Part shown: one piece after another, positions 1 through 7,150 of the stretch
Numbering within the stretch: the stretch's first letter is position 1
Layout of the letters: every line of letters begins with the position of its first letter
From: Flavobacteriaceae bacterium UBA2540
GTDB lineage: Bacteria > Bacteroidota > Bacteroidia > Flavobacteriales > Flavobacteriaceae
DNA: 13,299 bases
Direction of reading: 5' to 3'
Assembly (NCBI GenBank): GCA_002340765.1
Contig: DDMS01000002.1
Span: 28,907 to 42,205, forward strand
The notes under the pieces: model-generated
Databases searched by the model: none
Seen by the model: the letters and a program-made list of their open reading frames with translations, nothing else
Told to the model about the DNA's origin: nothing
Program-made: the position numbers and the translations under genes

Positions 1-63
1 CAAAAGAAAATGAATGCTCAAAAATCTAAAGGAGAAAAAATAAAACAAGAAAAAGATTGGTAG
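1..63 (+). CDS. batC: 3' end of BatC-like TPR protein (partial)
   Basis: The first twenty codons form an open frame that enters from the left edge and ends in TAG at 61-63. The residues are lysine-, glutamate- and glutamine-rich and finish in QEKDW. Charged, low-complexity tails ending like this are common at the C-terminus of the flavobacterial TPR protein BatC, which normally lies directly upstream of batD. The identification rests mainly on position (19 bases before batD) and tail style, because no TPR repeat is visible in the piece that is present. Confidence 0.55.
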   Translation, partial: QKKMNAQKSKGEKIKQEKDW

Positions 64-81
64 ATTTACCTTTTTTAGAAA

Positions 82-1854
82 ATGAAATTGAAAATTTACA
101 TATCACTGTTATTTAGCTTATTATGTTGCTCATTATCTGCACAACAAGCAGAACTGAGTATAACTATTAGCAAAAATAAACTTGGTTTAAATGAACGTTT
201 GAAAGTTGAGTTTTCTATCAACAAACAAGGAGGAGATCATTTCACGCCACCAAAATTCAAAGATTTTAAATTAGTTGCAGGACCAAGTCAATCTGTAAGT
301 CAATCTTGGATTAATGGTCGTGTTACTTTTTCCCAATCTTATACCTATATTCTAAAACCAAACAGAAAAGGAGAGTTAATTATTGAAGCTGCAAGTATCG
401 AATTAAATGGTGACATCATCAATTCTAAAATGATGAAAGTGGTAGTTACTGATCCTATTGACATTCCAGAAAACCCAAATGATCCAGAATATATTGCAAA
501 TCAAAATATCCATTTGGTGGCTGAAGTTTCTAAATTAAATCCTTATGTTGGTGAAGGAATTTATGTAGAATATCGTTTGTATGTTAGCGAAAATGTGAGT
601 GTTTATGATACCTCTGTAACTGAAGCTCCACAATATAATGGTTTTTGGAATCAAGAAATTACAATTGACGGATATCCTGTAAAAATGGGAAAATTCAATG
701 GTGAAAACTATAGATATATTGTGCTTCAAAAGGCATTATTAGTGCCAACAAAAACAGGAAATTTAACCATTGACCCAATGAAAATGGATATTGTAATTGG
801 TGTTCCTTCGGGGAGAGCTGATTTTTTTGGAAATATAATTTCCAGAAATATCAGAAGAGAATTTGCTTCTCCCAAAAAAATAATCAATCCCAAAAATCTA
901 CCTTTAAATGGAAAACCTGACGACTTTACAGGTGCAGTTGGTGATTTCAATTTCAATGTTTCATTGAGTAAAGAGGTTTTAAAAGCAAACGAATCTTCAC
1001 AAATTAAGATTGATATTTCAGGAAAAGGAAACTTAAAATTGTTTGAACTTCCAACAGTTAAAACACCTTCTGAACTCGAAAAATATCAACCAGAGAGAAA
1101 AGAAAATATTCGAGTAAACACTGATGGAATTCAAGGTTCTGTGAATGACACCTATACAATTGTTCCTCAATACAAAGGAAAATATAAAATTCCAAGTGTT
1201 TCATTTTCATATTTTAATCTAAGAGAGGAAAAATACAAAACCATTTCAACAGCAGATATGTATGTTGATGTGATTGAAGGTAAAGAAATTGAAATGTCAA
1301 GTAATTCAAGTTCAACTGGTAATTTAGAAAAGCAAGATTTAATTTCGACCACAAATAGTTTTAGATATATTCAAACAAAAACAGTTTTTCAATCTAAAGA
1401 GACAGTTGATTTTTACGACACAAACACATTTTACTTATTGCTTTTATTACCATTTTTAGCAATTCCAATAGCAATAATTATTGGAAAAAGAAATGAGGAA
1501 AGAAATAGTGATTTGGTTGGTATCCGTTTAAGAAAGGCTGAAAAACTTGCTAGAAAATTCCTTTCTGAAGCTAAAAAACAATTTGGCAAAAAAGAAGCTT
1601 TTTATGAGGCTTTAGAACGCGCTTTACACAATTATTTAAAAGCAAAATTAAACATCGAAACCGGAGATATTAGCAAAGAAAATATCACTCAAATTCTTGA
1701 AGAGAAAAAAGTGGATGTTGAAACTATTTCGAAATTTATTGAAGTGTTACAGGCTTCTGATTTTGCCAGATATACTCCAGTTACCAATACAGAAATGAAT
1801 AAAGAATTTGAAAAAGCGAGAGAAGTAATCGTTCAATTAGACAAACAATTATAA
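82..1854 (+). CDS. batD: BatD family protein (Bacteroides aerotolerance operon)
   Basis: 590 residues. A signal peptide (about residues 1-20, ending SLSAQQ) leads into a long beta-rich extracytoplasmic region (about 22-440). A single membrane segment follows at about 450-471 (LLLLLPFLAIPIAIII), flanked by the positive GKRNEER stretch, and then a charged cytoplasmic helical tail of about 115 residues. This is the architecture of the BatD/oxygen-tolerance family. Bat proteins are encoded beside MoxR ATPases and VWA-domain proteins and are thought to form an envelope complex linked to stress tolerance; the molecular activity is not established. The gene lies 18 bases after the probable batC end and 2 bases before batE, so all three are probably one transcript. 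The ATG at 82 is chosen because it gives a clean signal peptide. Confidence 0.9.
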   Translation: MKLKIYISLLFSLLCCSLSAQQAELSITISKNKLGLNERLKVEFSINKQGGDHFTPPKFKDFKLVAGPSQSVSQSWINGRVTFSQSYTYILKPNRKGELIIEAASIELNGDIINSKMMKVVVTDPIDIPENPNDPEYIANQNIHLVAEVSKLNPYVGEGIYVEYRLYVSENVSVYDTSVTEAPQYNGFWNQEITIDGYPVKMGKFNGENYRYIVLQKALLVPTKTGNLTIDPMKMDIVIGVPSGRADFFGNIISRNIRREFASPKKIINPKNLPLNGKPDDFTGAVGDFNFNVSLSKEVLKANESSQIKIDISGKGNLKLFELPTVKTPSELEKYQPERKENIRVNTDGIQGSVNDTYTIVPQYKGKYKIPSVSFSYFNLREEKYKTISTADMYVDVIEGKEIEMSSNSSSTGNLEKQDLISTTNSFRYIQTKTVFQSKETVDFYDTNTFYLLLLLPFLAIPIAIIIGKRNEERNSDLVGIRLRKAEKLARKFLSEAKKQFGKKEAFYEALERALHNYLKAKLNIETGDISKENITQILEEKKVDVETISKFIEVLQASDFARYTPVTNTEMNKEFEKAREVIVQLDKQL

Positions 1855-1856
1855 TC

Positions 1857-2606
1857 ATGAAAAAACTCTTTTTTTTATTATCGTTAATTGTAAATTCTAT
1901 AGTTGCACAAAGTTTACAAGATAATTTCTATGCTGCAAATGACTTTTATAAAAACGAAAAATTTGAAAAAGCGATTGAATTGTATCATCAAATAGCATCT
2001 CAAGGAAAAATTTCAATGGAATTGTATTACAATCTTGGAAATTCTTACTACAAAATCAACAAAGTTGGACCTGCAATTTACTATTATGAAAAAGCACTGA
2101 AAATAAATCCTCTAAATGAAGATGTGAAAAACAATTTGATTTTTGCAAAGCGTTTAGCATTGGACAATATTGAAGAATTGCCTCAAAATATCTTTCAAAA
2201 ATTCAATAAACAATATTTACAAAAACTTTCTTACAATCAATGGGCAATTGTTGCTGTTGTTTTTTCATTCTTGACTTGTATCTTGTTTTTGCTATTTTAT
2301 TTTGCGTTTTCATCATCCATAAAAAGAGTTTTTTTTGGTTTTAGTATCTTAAGTTTTTTGTTTCTAATTATTTCATTTTCAATTACGTATAATCAATTTT
2401 ATTTTGACAAAAACAATAAAGAAGCAATTGTCTTTGCAGAAAAAATATCTGTTAAAAATGCGCCTACAATGAACTCTGAAGAGGTCTTTATTTTACATGA
2501 AGGAACAAAAGTTTTTGTTTTAGATGCACTAGATAACTGGAAAAAGATTAAATTAGCCGACGGAAAACAAGGTTGGATCAATGCAAAAGAAATAAAGGAA
2601 CTATAA
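1857..2606 (+). CDS. batE: BatE: TPR - two membrane segments - SH3 domain protein
   Basis: 249 residues. A signal peptide (about 1-17, ending IVAQ) is followed by two TPR-like repeats at about 22-95, with the pattern YNLGNSYYKINKVGPAIYYY. Two hydrophobic membrane segments lie at about 126-150 and 156-178. The C-terminal region (about 190-249) resembles a bacterial type-3 SH3 domain, ending in the typical W..I/V.L.DGK.GW form (NWKKIKLADGKQGWI). TPR plus SH3 in this order directly after batD is the standard BatE arrangement. TPRs suggest a scaffold role in the Bat complex, and the SH3 domain may touch the cell wall or partner proteins. The ATG is 2 bases after the batD stop, which suggests translational coupling. 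Confidence 0.9.
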   Translation: MKKLFFLLSLIVNSIVAQSLQDNFYAANDFYKNEKFEKAIELYHQIASQGKISMELYYNLGNSYYKINKVGPAIYYYEKALKINPLNEDVKNNLIFAKRLALDNIEELPQNIFQKFNKQYLQKLSYNQWAIVAVVFSFLTCILFLLFYFAFSSSIKRVFFGFSILSFLFLIISFSITYNQFYFDKNNKEAIVFAEKISVKNAPTMNSEEVFILHEGTKVFVLDALDNWKKIKLADGKQGWINAKEIKEL

Positions 2607-2608
2607 AT

Positions 2609-2914
2609 ATGATTGAATTTTCTAAATTATTTTTTTTAAGACTTCTGCTTTTACTTCTGTTGACAGTTAAGATTTCTTATGTTTTGTCGGAAACTTTTTC
2701 CATTATTCCCTCAGAACAAACCATCAATGCTTGTCAAGATCAAATTGAAATTGAGTATGAATTTGAAACAGACTTTTTTCAAAAACTCACCAAATATTCA
2801 TCACTAAAACCTCTAAAAATGCTGGCAGTAAAACAGCCTGTTTTTAAAAATACTTTTTCTTATAAATTACACCCTATAGAGTTTACTCCACCACCACCTG
2901 AGTTTTTTGTGTAA
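2609..2914 (+). CDS. Small membrane-anchored hypothetical protein
   Basis: 101 residues, not recognised. The ATG is 2 bases after the batE stop, so it is probably the last cistron of the bat transcript. An upstream in-frame ATG at 2573 would overlap batE and put charged residues before the hydrophobic stretch, so it is rejected. The N-terminus has a leucine-rich hydrophobic segment (about residues 8-25, LRLLLLLLLTV), which could be a signal peptide or an anchor. A mostly polar region with one cysteine follows, then a proline-rich C-terminus (TPPPPEFFV). No catalytic motif is visible. It borders the decayed carbonic anhydrase region. No function is proposed. Confidence 0.65.
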   Translation: MIEFSKLFFLRLLLLLLLTVKISYVLSETFSIIPSEQTINACQDQIEIEYEFETDFFQKLTKYSSLKPLKMLAVKQPVFKNTFSYKLHPIEFTPPPPEFFV

Positions 2915-3048
2915 CATCAGAAGTTAACCTTAAGTTATTAATAAAAACCTTGCCTAATATTGGCATAATAAAAATTTATCAAAATAATTAAAACGTTAAA
3001 AAATGATTGAAAATCCAGAAAGGGTAATGAAATTTTTCAGTGAAATAA
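2915..3048. other. AT-rich spacer with a degenerate 22-codon frame
   Basis: No supported gene. A short frame opens with ATG at 3003 and ends at TAA 3069-3071 (22 codons, beginning MIENPERVMK). It overlaps the start of the carbonic anhydrase remnant in another frame and could be the frame-shifted beginning of that or another lost gene. A small inverted repeat TGCC(n7)GGCA sits near 2952-2966; it is too short to call a terminator or operator. Confidence 0.4.
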
Positions 3049-3342
3049 ATCCAAAAAAATCAAAAAAGTAAAAAAATAAAAGATAACTATTACGATAATC
3101 TGCTTATAAATAACAAAGTTTGGGCAGAAGAAATTATTGTAAACGACAAAAATTATTTTATAAAACTTTCCAAAGCACAATCACCACTACTTTTATGGAT
3201 TTGTTGCTCAGATAGAAGAGTTCCAGCAAACGTAATTAAGGGAACACTTTCTTGTGAAATATTTTTGTATTGAAATATTGCAAATATGGTTGTTATTACT
3301 GACATGAATATGTTAGTGGTAAGTTTAAAACGACAACGATAA
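3049..3342 (+). pseudogene. Decayed Can-type beta-carbonic anhydrase, N-terminal half only
   Basis: In the frame of position 3049 the translation includes NNKVWAEE, YFIKLSKAQSPLLLWICCSD, RRVPANVI, then a TGA at 3271-3273, then NIANMVVITDMNML, stopping at TAA 3340-3342. This follows the order of the Can/CynT class of beta-carbonic anhydrases: NNK.W.E, then F..L..GQ.P..LWIGCSDSRVPANEI, then HRNIAN, then TD.N.LSV. The arginine of HRN is replaced by the in-frame stop and the glycine of WIGCSD has become cysteine. There is no ATG in this frame before the homology, and the sequence ends before the second zinc-ligand block (GHYGCGG). Composition is AT-rich (16 of 60 G+C in the line from 3121). A dead remnant, distinct in subclass from the intact enzyme that follows 15 bases later. 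Confidence 0.85.
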
Positions 3343-3357
3343 AAAAATAATAAATAA

Positions 3358-3999
3358 ATGAAAACATTAACAAAAGAAATACAAGAATCTATTACGCCAG
3401 CAATGGCTTTGAAATTGCTAGAAGAGGGCAACAAGAGGTTTGTAAATAATTTAAAGGCTAATCGCAACCTGTTACAACAGGCAAATGAAACATCAGATGG
3501 ACAACATCCATTCGCTGTGGTTTTAAGTTGTATTGACAGCAGAACTTCAGCTGAGTTGATTTTTGACCAAGGACTTGGAGATATTTTTAGTATAAGAATT
3601 GCTGGGAACATTGTCAACGAAGATATTCTTGGCAGCATGGAGTTTGCCTGCAAATTGGCTGGCTCTAAAGTAATAGTTGTGCTAGGACACACTAAGTGTG
3701 GCGCAGTAAAAGGAGCTTGCGACCATGCCGAAATGGGTAATTTAACTGCCTTGCTTGCCAAAATAAGACCTGCTGTAGATGACGAGTTGGTAACAAAAGA
3801 TAATCGTACCTCAAAAAATGGAGAATTCGTAGAAAATGTTGCTGCAATTAATGTAAAAAGAACCGTAAAAGCAATCATGGAGAGGAGTACTATTCTTGAA
3901 CACATGATAGAAAGCGGAGAAATTGGTATTATTGGAGGAATGCACGATTTATCAACAGGACAAGTTACTTACTATTTGGATACTACATTCATTGCATAG
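3358..3999 (+). CDS. Beta-class carbonic anhydrase
   Basis: 213 residues, full length for the family. It catalyses reversible hydration of CO2 to bicarbonate. Zinc-site residues are present: Cys58 and Asp60 in LSCIDSR (with Arg62), and His111 and Cys114 in LGHTKCGAVKGA. The N-terminal LLEEGNKRFV helix and the IRIAGN and GIIGGMHDL..G.V blocks match the bacterial beta-CA subclass that resembles Synechocystis and mycobacterial enzymes rather than the Can subclass. No signal peptide is evident, so it is probably cytoplasmic. It lies upstream of a truncated and an intact SulP transporter, a pairing known in bacteria and suggestive of bicarbonate handling. G+C (28 of 60 in the line from 3601) is higher than in the flanking bat genes, which hints at acquisition. 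Confidence 0.93.
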   Translation: MKTLTKEIQESITPAMALKLLEEGNKRFVNNLKANRNLLQQANETSDGQHPFAVVLSCIDSRTSAELIFDQGLGDIFSIRIAGNIVNEDILGSMEFACKLAGSKVIVVLGHTKCGAVKGACDHAEMGNLTALLAKIRPAVDDELVTKDNRTSKNGEFVENVAAINVKRTVKAIMERSTILEHMIESGEIGIIGGMHDLSTGQVTYYLDTTFIA

Positions 4000-4040
4000 T
4001 TAAAAATATATAATATTTCAAAAAATAATATTCGAATAAA

Positions 4041-4475
4041 ATGATTAAAAATAACTCTATATTCTCATCATTCAAGACCGACAGCCTTTCAGGTTTGGTC
4101 GTTTTTTTAGTTGCCTTACCTTTGTGTTTAGGCATTGCAGTTGCTTCGGGCGCATCGCCTTTTGCTGTTATTATTATTGGCGTTATTGGCGGTTTAGTTG
4201 TAGGGCATTTGAGTGGAAGTTCTATGGTCCTGGAACCCGAAAAGGAATTGGAACAGAATACCCTGGACTATCAGTGCCCGGTCTTATCTCAAGGGCTGTC
4301 TTTCAACAGTGGCGATTCCGCAAGAGCTATTATTGCCAAAAGATCATTTAGAGTGGATTTCAGTTGGTTTTCTCAACAATACTTCACCTCCTCTAGAAGC
4401 GTAAAATCAAGTTCAGAGGGAAAATTCCCCAAGTTTCATAGTTTGAATTGTAAACATAAAAACCTAAAAAATTGA
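4041..4475 (+). pseudogene. Truncated SulP transporter N-terminus with unrelated tail
   Basis: The first ~60 residues clearly belong to a SulP anion transporter: FKTDSLSGLVVFLVALPLCL then GIAVASGASPF and GGLVVGHLSGSS, the region just before the conserved SGP motif of membrane helix 3. After about position 4223 the homology stops abruptly. The frame stays open to a TGA at 4473-4475, but the remaining ~83 residues are hydrophilic, have no membrane segment and resemble nothing I recognise; the other two plus frames also stay open over part of this stretch. The tail is markedly G+C-rich (33 of 60 in the line from 4261). The likely reading is a SulP gene broken by deletion or recombination, with foreign DNA joined at about 4223. 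A functional 144-residue protein is unlikely. Confidence 0.8.
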
Positions 4476-4480
4476 GTACG

Positions 4481-6310
4481 ATGAAGAATTTATTTAAACA
4501 TTTTAAAGGTGACTTTTTTGGAGGTATTACAGCAGGTATAGTAGCTTTACCCTTAGCACTGGCTTTTGGAGTTTCCTCAGGACTGGGTCCAGACGCAGGA
4601 CTCTATGGGGCCATTTTCATTGGTATTTTTGCCGCGATGTTTGGTGGCACGCCAAGCCAAATTAGTGGCCCAACAGCGCCAATGACTGCTGTGAGTTTGG
4701 TAGTTATTTCAAGCATCATTGCTGCCAACGATGGAGATTTGAGTTTAGCTCTACCCGCTATTTTGGGCGTGTTTTTCTTGTCAGGATTAATTCAAATTGC
4801 CCTTGGTGCCATTCAAATTGGCAAGTACATCCGTTACATCCCCTATCCAGTGGTCTCAGGATTCATGACCGCCATTGGGGTTATTATTCTGGCCACCCAG
4901 TTTTTGCCAGTGTTGGGATATTATCCCAAGGAAGATATTGAATATGTCAACACCTTTAAAGCTCAATCAGAAGAGGTTTTGCTCGAAAAGATTCTCAAGG
5001 ACGAAGCAAGAGAAGGCTATTTGGTGTTAGAAGATTTTACGGAAACTCAGCTTAGGGCTCAGAAAATTACTGAGGAGGGCATCATGAACGAAGCCCAGTT
5101 ATTGGCTGGCGATAAAGCCAAATCAGTTTATGGGGCTCTGACGGCATTGCCTAGAGCACTAAATAATACCAATCTGCTTGAGTTGTGCTTAGCTCTTTTG
5201 ACCATAATCATCATCTATGGCTTTAAGAGAATAACTACGGCAGTTCCTAGTACCTTGGTGGCTCTTTTTGTAGTCTCCTTTGGTGCCGTTGCCTTGGGAC
5301 TCGATTATAAACCAATCCCACAAATTCCTGAAGGCTTCCCAACACCCCGATGGGAAATTTTTACACAGTTTGATCTGGCTCGTATGACGCCCTATTTCAT
5401 GACAGCAATATCCTTAGCGCTACTTGGAAGCATAGACTCACTTTTGACCTCTGTAGTTGCGGACAACATGACTAAAACAAGGCATAATCCGAATAAAGAA
5501 TTGGTAGGACAAGGCATTGGAAATTCTGTTGCAGCTTTCTTTGGAGGCATACCTGGAGCAGGGGCAACGATACGGACGGTGGTCAACATCAATGCAGGAG
5601 GAAAAACCCGATTGTCGGGAATTATTGCAGGTTTACTGTTGTTGGTCATCCTTCTTTCTCTTGGTCCAATTGCCTCTCGAATTCCTGCAGCAGTTTTGGC
5701 AGGTATTCTGGTGACAGTTGGTATTGGGGTTATGGACTATAAAGGATTGAAAGCCATTCGAACAATGCAAAAAAGCGAGGTTTTTATTATGCTCTTGGTT
5801 TTAGTTTTGTCGGTCTTTTGGGATTTAGTCAGTGCGGTTGGTTTAGGAATGATTTTAGCAACCTTGATTTTTATGAAAAAAATTGGCGATGCCACAGCGT
5901 CTCAGGCGTCCATCGAAACCCTAGATTCTCCAAACAATGAATTCTGGACCGATGAAAAAACACATTTGAAAGCCATGATAGGACATGTCTTTATCAAGCA
6001 CCTGAATGGCCCAATCTTTTTTGGCTCTACTTCGGAACTCAAACAATTGACCAGTCAGATACCGGCAGAGGCAAAAGAAGTGATCATCCGAATGGATAAG
6101 GTGCCTTATATTGACCAAACTGGTCTATACACCATAGAAGATATCATTTTGGATTTAAATCAAAAAGACATTAAGGTTTCATTGGTTGGACTTAACCAAC
6201 AACCTGCTGTGCTTTTGGAAAAAATCAAAATCATTCCGATTCTGGTGCCAAAAAGTCGAATTTTCAAGAGTTTTGAAGAATGCCTAAACTTTCTATCTCA
6301 TGTAGAATAG
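4481..6310 (+). CDS. SulP family inorganic anion transporter with STAS domain
   Basis: 609 residues from the ATG at 4481; a TTG at 4472 would add three residues but is less likely. The SulP membrane domain spans about residues 5-465. Its hallmark motifs are GGITAGIVALPLALAFG, QISGPTAPMTAV in the third helix, and the SIDSLLTSVVAD and GGIPGAGATIRTVVNINAGG blocks. A C-terminal STAS domain (about 500-605) contains DQTG at 545-548, the usual position of the STAS Ser/Thr. A hydrophilic stretch of about 70 residues (about 150-220, starting YYPKEDIEYV) interrupts the membrane helices. Family members carry bicarbonate, sulfate or other anions, often with Na+ or H+; the neighbouring carbonic anhydrase favours bicarbonate, by inference. 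G+C is high (32/60 in the line from 4561, 30/60 from 5281), unlike the flanks, suggesting horizontal acquisition. Confidence 0.94.
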   Translation: MKNLFKHFKGDFFGGITAGIVALPLALAFGVSSGLGPDAGLYGAIFIGIFAAMFGGTPSQISGPTAPMTAVSLVVISSIIAANDGDLSLALPAILGVFFLSGLIQIALGAIQIGKYIRYIPYPVVSGFMTAIGVIILATQFLPVLGYYPKEDIEYVNTFKAQSEEVLLEKILKDEAREGYLVLEDFTETQLRAQKITEEGIMNEAQLLAGDKAKSVYGALTALPRALNNTNLLELCLALLTIIIIYGFKRITTAVPSTLVALFVVSFGAVALGLDYKPIPQIPEGFPTPRWEIFTQFDLARMTPYFMTAISLALLGSIDSLLTSVVADNMTKTRHNPNKELVGQGIGNSVAAFFGGIPGAGATIRTVVNINAGGKTRLSGIIAGLLLLVILLSLGPIASRIPAAVLAGILVTVGIGVMDYKGLKAIRTMQKSEVFIMLLVLVLSVFWDLVSAVGLGMILATLIFMKKIGDATASQASIETLDSPNNEFWTDEKTHLKAMIGHVFIKHLNGPIFFGSTSELKQLTSQIPAEAKEVIIRMDKVPYIDQTGLYTIEDIILDLNQKDIKVSLVGLNQQPAVLLEKIKIIPILVPKSRIFKSFEECLNFLSHVE

Positions 6311-6333
6311 GGGAATAACCGCAATCTTTTTAA

Positions 6334-6501
6334 TTATTGAGGGCTGAAGATGCTAACAGCTAATTTCAAAACATCTGCTTTGTCAAAGGACATGGTTTTT
6401 GTTTTGAAATTGGCGTACATCTCCATTTGATCATCGTAATAGGGACTCACTGGACATCTGCAATTGAATTGAATATGACACAACCTGCAGTTTCGATATA
6501 A
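6334..6501 (-). pseudogene. Start-less open-frame relic with clustered cysteines
   Basis: Between SulP and cvpA the minus strand has an open frame of about 54 codons between a TAA at 6501-6499 and a TAA at 6336-6334. It has no ATG before its plausible coding part. The translation includes YRNCRLCHIQFNCRCPVSPY followed by YDDQMEMY and ends MSFDKADVLKLAVSIFSPQ. The C..C....C.C cysteine cluster is suggestive, but I do not recognise the family. It could be the last fragment of a lost gene brought in with the SulP segment, or chance. The rest of 6311-6531 holds nothing else I can support. Confidence 0.3.
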
Positions 6502-6505
6502 TTAA

Positions 6506-6533
6506 AAAATTTTCAAGATCAATTTGAAATTTT
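6506..6533 (-). terminator. Possible weak AT-rich terminator after cvpA
   Basis: An inverted repeat (AAAATTT-T-CAA at 6506-6516 with TTGAAATTTT at 6524-6533, one bulged base, 7-base loop) overlaps the cvpA stop and is followed on the minus strand by a short T-rich run. The stem is almost all A-T, so its strength is doubtful. Confidence 0.3.
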
Positions 6534-7062
6534 AGATTGAAATTTCAGCATCAGGAAAAACTATTTTCCAGTCATTGGGTTGCTCTATAATTGATGGAAA
6601 AATGTTAGGTGCAATGATTTTTATAGGTCCAAAAAAAATAGATTCTTCTTTAACTTTTTCAGTTAGAAATGGGATTTTTGCATTTATTTTATCCATAAAA
6701 ACAAAAATAATACTAAAAATAAGTGCTATTTTTAGGAAACCAAAAAAGCCTCCTAATACTTTATTAATCAATCCTAAAGCAGTTATATCTGCCATTTTTG
6801 TGAGTATTTTTCCCGTAAAAATTACCAACATAACCACTCCTAAAAAAGTAATAATATACCCAACAATTTTATTGGTTTTACTGTTCCAGCCTAGAATACT
6901 CTCTCTCAAAAAATCTTCAGCATAATACGAAAAATGAATCGCAACAAAGATTCCTAATAATACTGCCACTAACGAAGCAATTTCTGAAAATAGACCATTT
7001 CTAAAACCGCTAATAAAGCCTATAATTAAAAAGGAAGCCAATACAATATCAAAAACAGTCAT
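6532..7062 (-). CDS. cvpA: CvpA family membrane protein
   Basis: 176 residues, usual length for the family. Four membrane helices are visible at about residues 4-20, 26-44, 64-86 and 102-124. The CvpA/colicin V production signature is present: an N-terminal FDIVLASFLIIGFISGFRNG with the helix 1-2 G..RG/NG-L turn, and later LINKVLGGFFGFLK. CvpA-like proteins sit in the inner membrane and are linked to envelope homeostasis; the biochemical role is not settled. It is transcribed divergently from the small conserved gene at 7151, with an 88-base intergenic region carrying a candidate -7 box on each strand. Confidence 0.88.
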   Translation of the reverse strand: MTVFDIVLASFLIIGFISGFRNGLFSEIASLVAVLLGIFVAIHFSYYAEDFLRESILGWNSKTNKIVGYIITFLGVVMLVIFTGKILTKMADITALGLINKVLGGFFGFLKIALIFSIIFVFMDKINAKIPFLTEKVKEESIFFGPIKIIAPNIFPSIIEQPNDWKIVFPDAEISI

Positions 7063-7079
7063 TGAAAAGAAAATTTATC

Positions 7080-7087
7080 CAAACCTA
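7080..7087 (-). promoter_or_regulatory. Candidate -7 box for cvpA
   Basis: On the minus strand this reads TAGGTTTG, an exact match to the Bacteroidota -7 consensus TAnnTTTG, with its downstream end 17 bases before the cvpA ATG. No convincing -33 TTTG is seen at the usual spacing. Confidence 0.45.
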
Positions 7088-7121
7088 CACCTTTTTTTTA
7101 ACAATTTAAAAACGAAGCGAG

Positions 7122-7129
7122 TATCTTTA
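7122..7129 (+). promoter_or_regulatory. Candidate -7 box for the gene at 7151
   Basis: TATCTTTA matches TAnnTTTG at all but the last base and ends 21 bases before the ATG at 7151. No clear -33 element. Confidence 0.4.
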
Positions 7130-7150
7130 CGTTTTTTAAACCAACGAGAT

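Noticed and set aside
2952..2966. TGCC/GGCA inverted repeat as terminator of the bat operon
   Set aside because: The stem is only four base pairs and no T-run follows.
3003..3071. 22-codon gene beginning MIENPERVMK
   Set aside because: Too short, runs into poly-lysine codons and has no recognised homology; noted only as possible debris.
3153..3905. 250-residue open frame on the minus strand
   Set aside because: It is antisense to the intact carbonic anhydrase, whose zinc-site motifs are unmistakable; the opposite frame is a shadow of its codon pattern.
4223..4404. Reverse-transcriptase or group II intron remnant in the SulP tail
   Set aside because: Minus-strand phrases loosely recall such motifs, but stops interrupt them, spacing does not fit and no domain V-like hairpin is visible.
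4472..4480. TTG start for the intact SulP gene
   Set aside because: The ATG at 4481 gives the expected N-terminus (MKNLFKHFKGDFFGG); TTG only adds three residues and overlaps the stop of the truncated gene.
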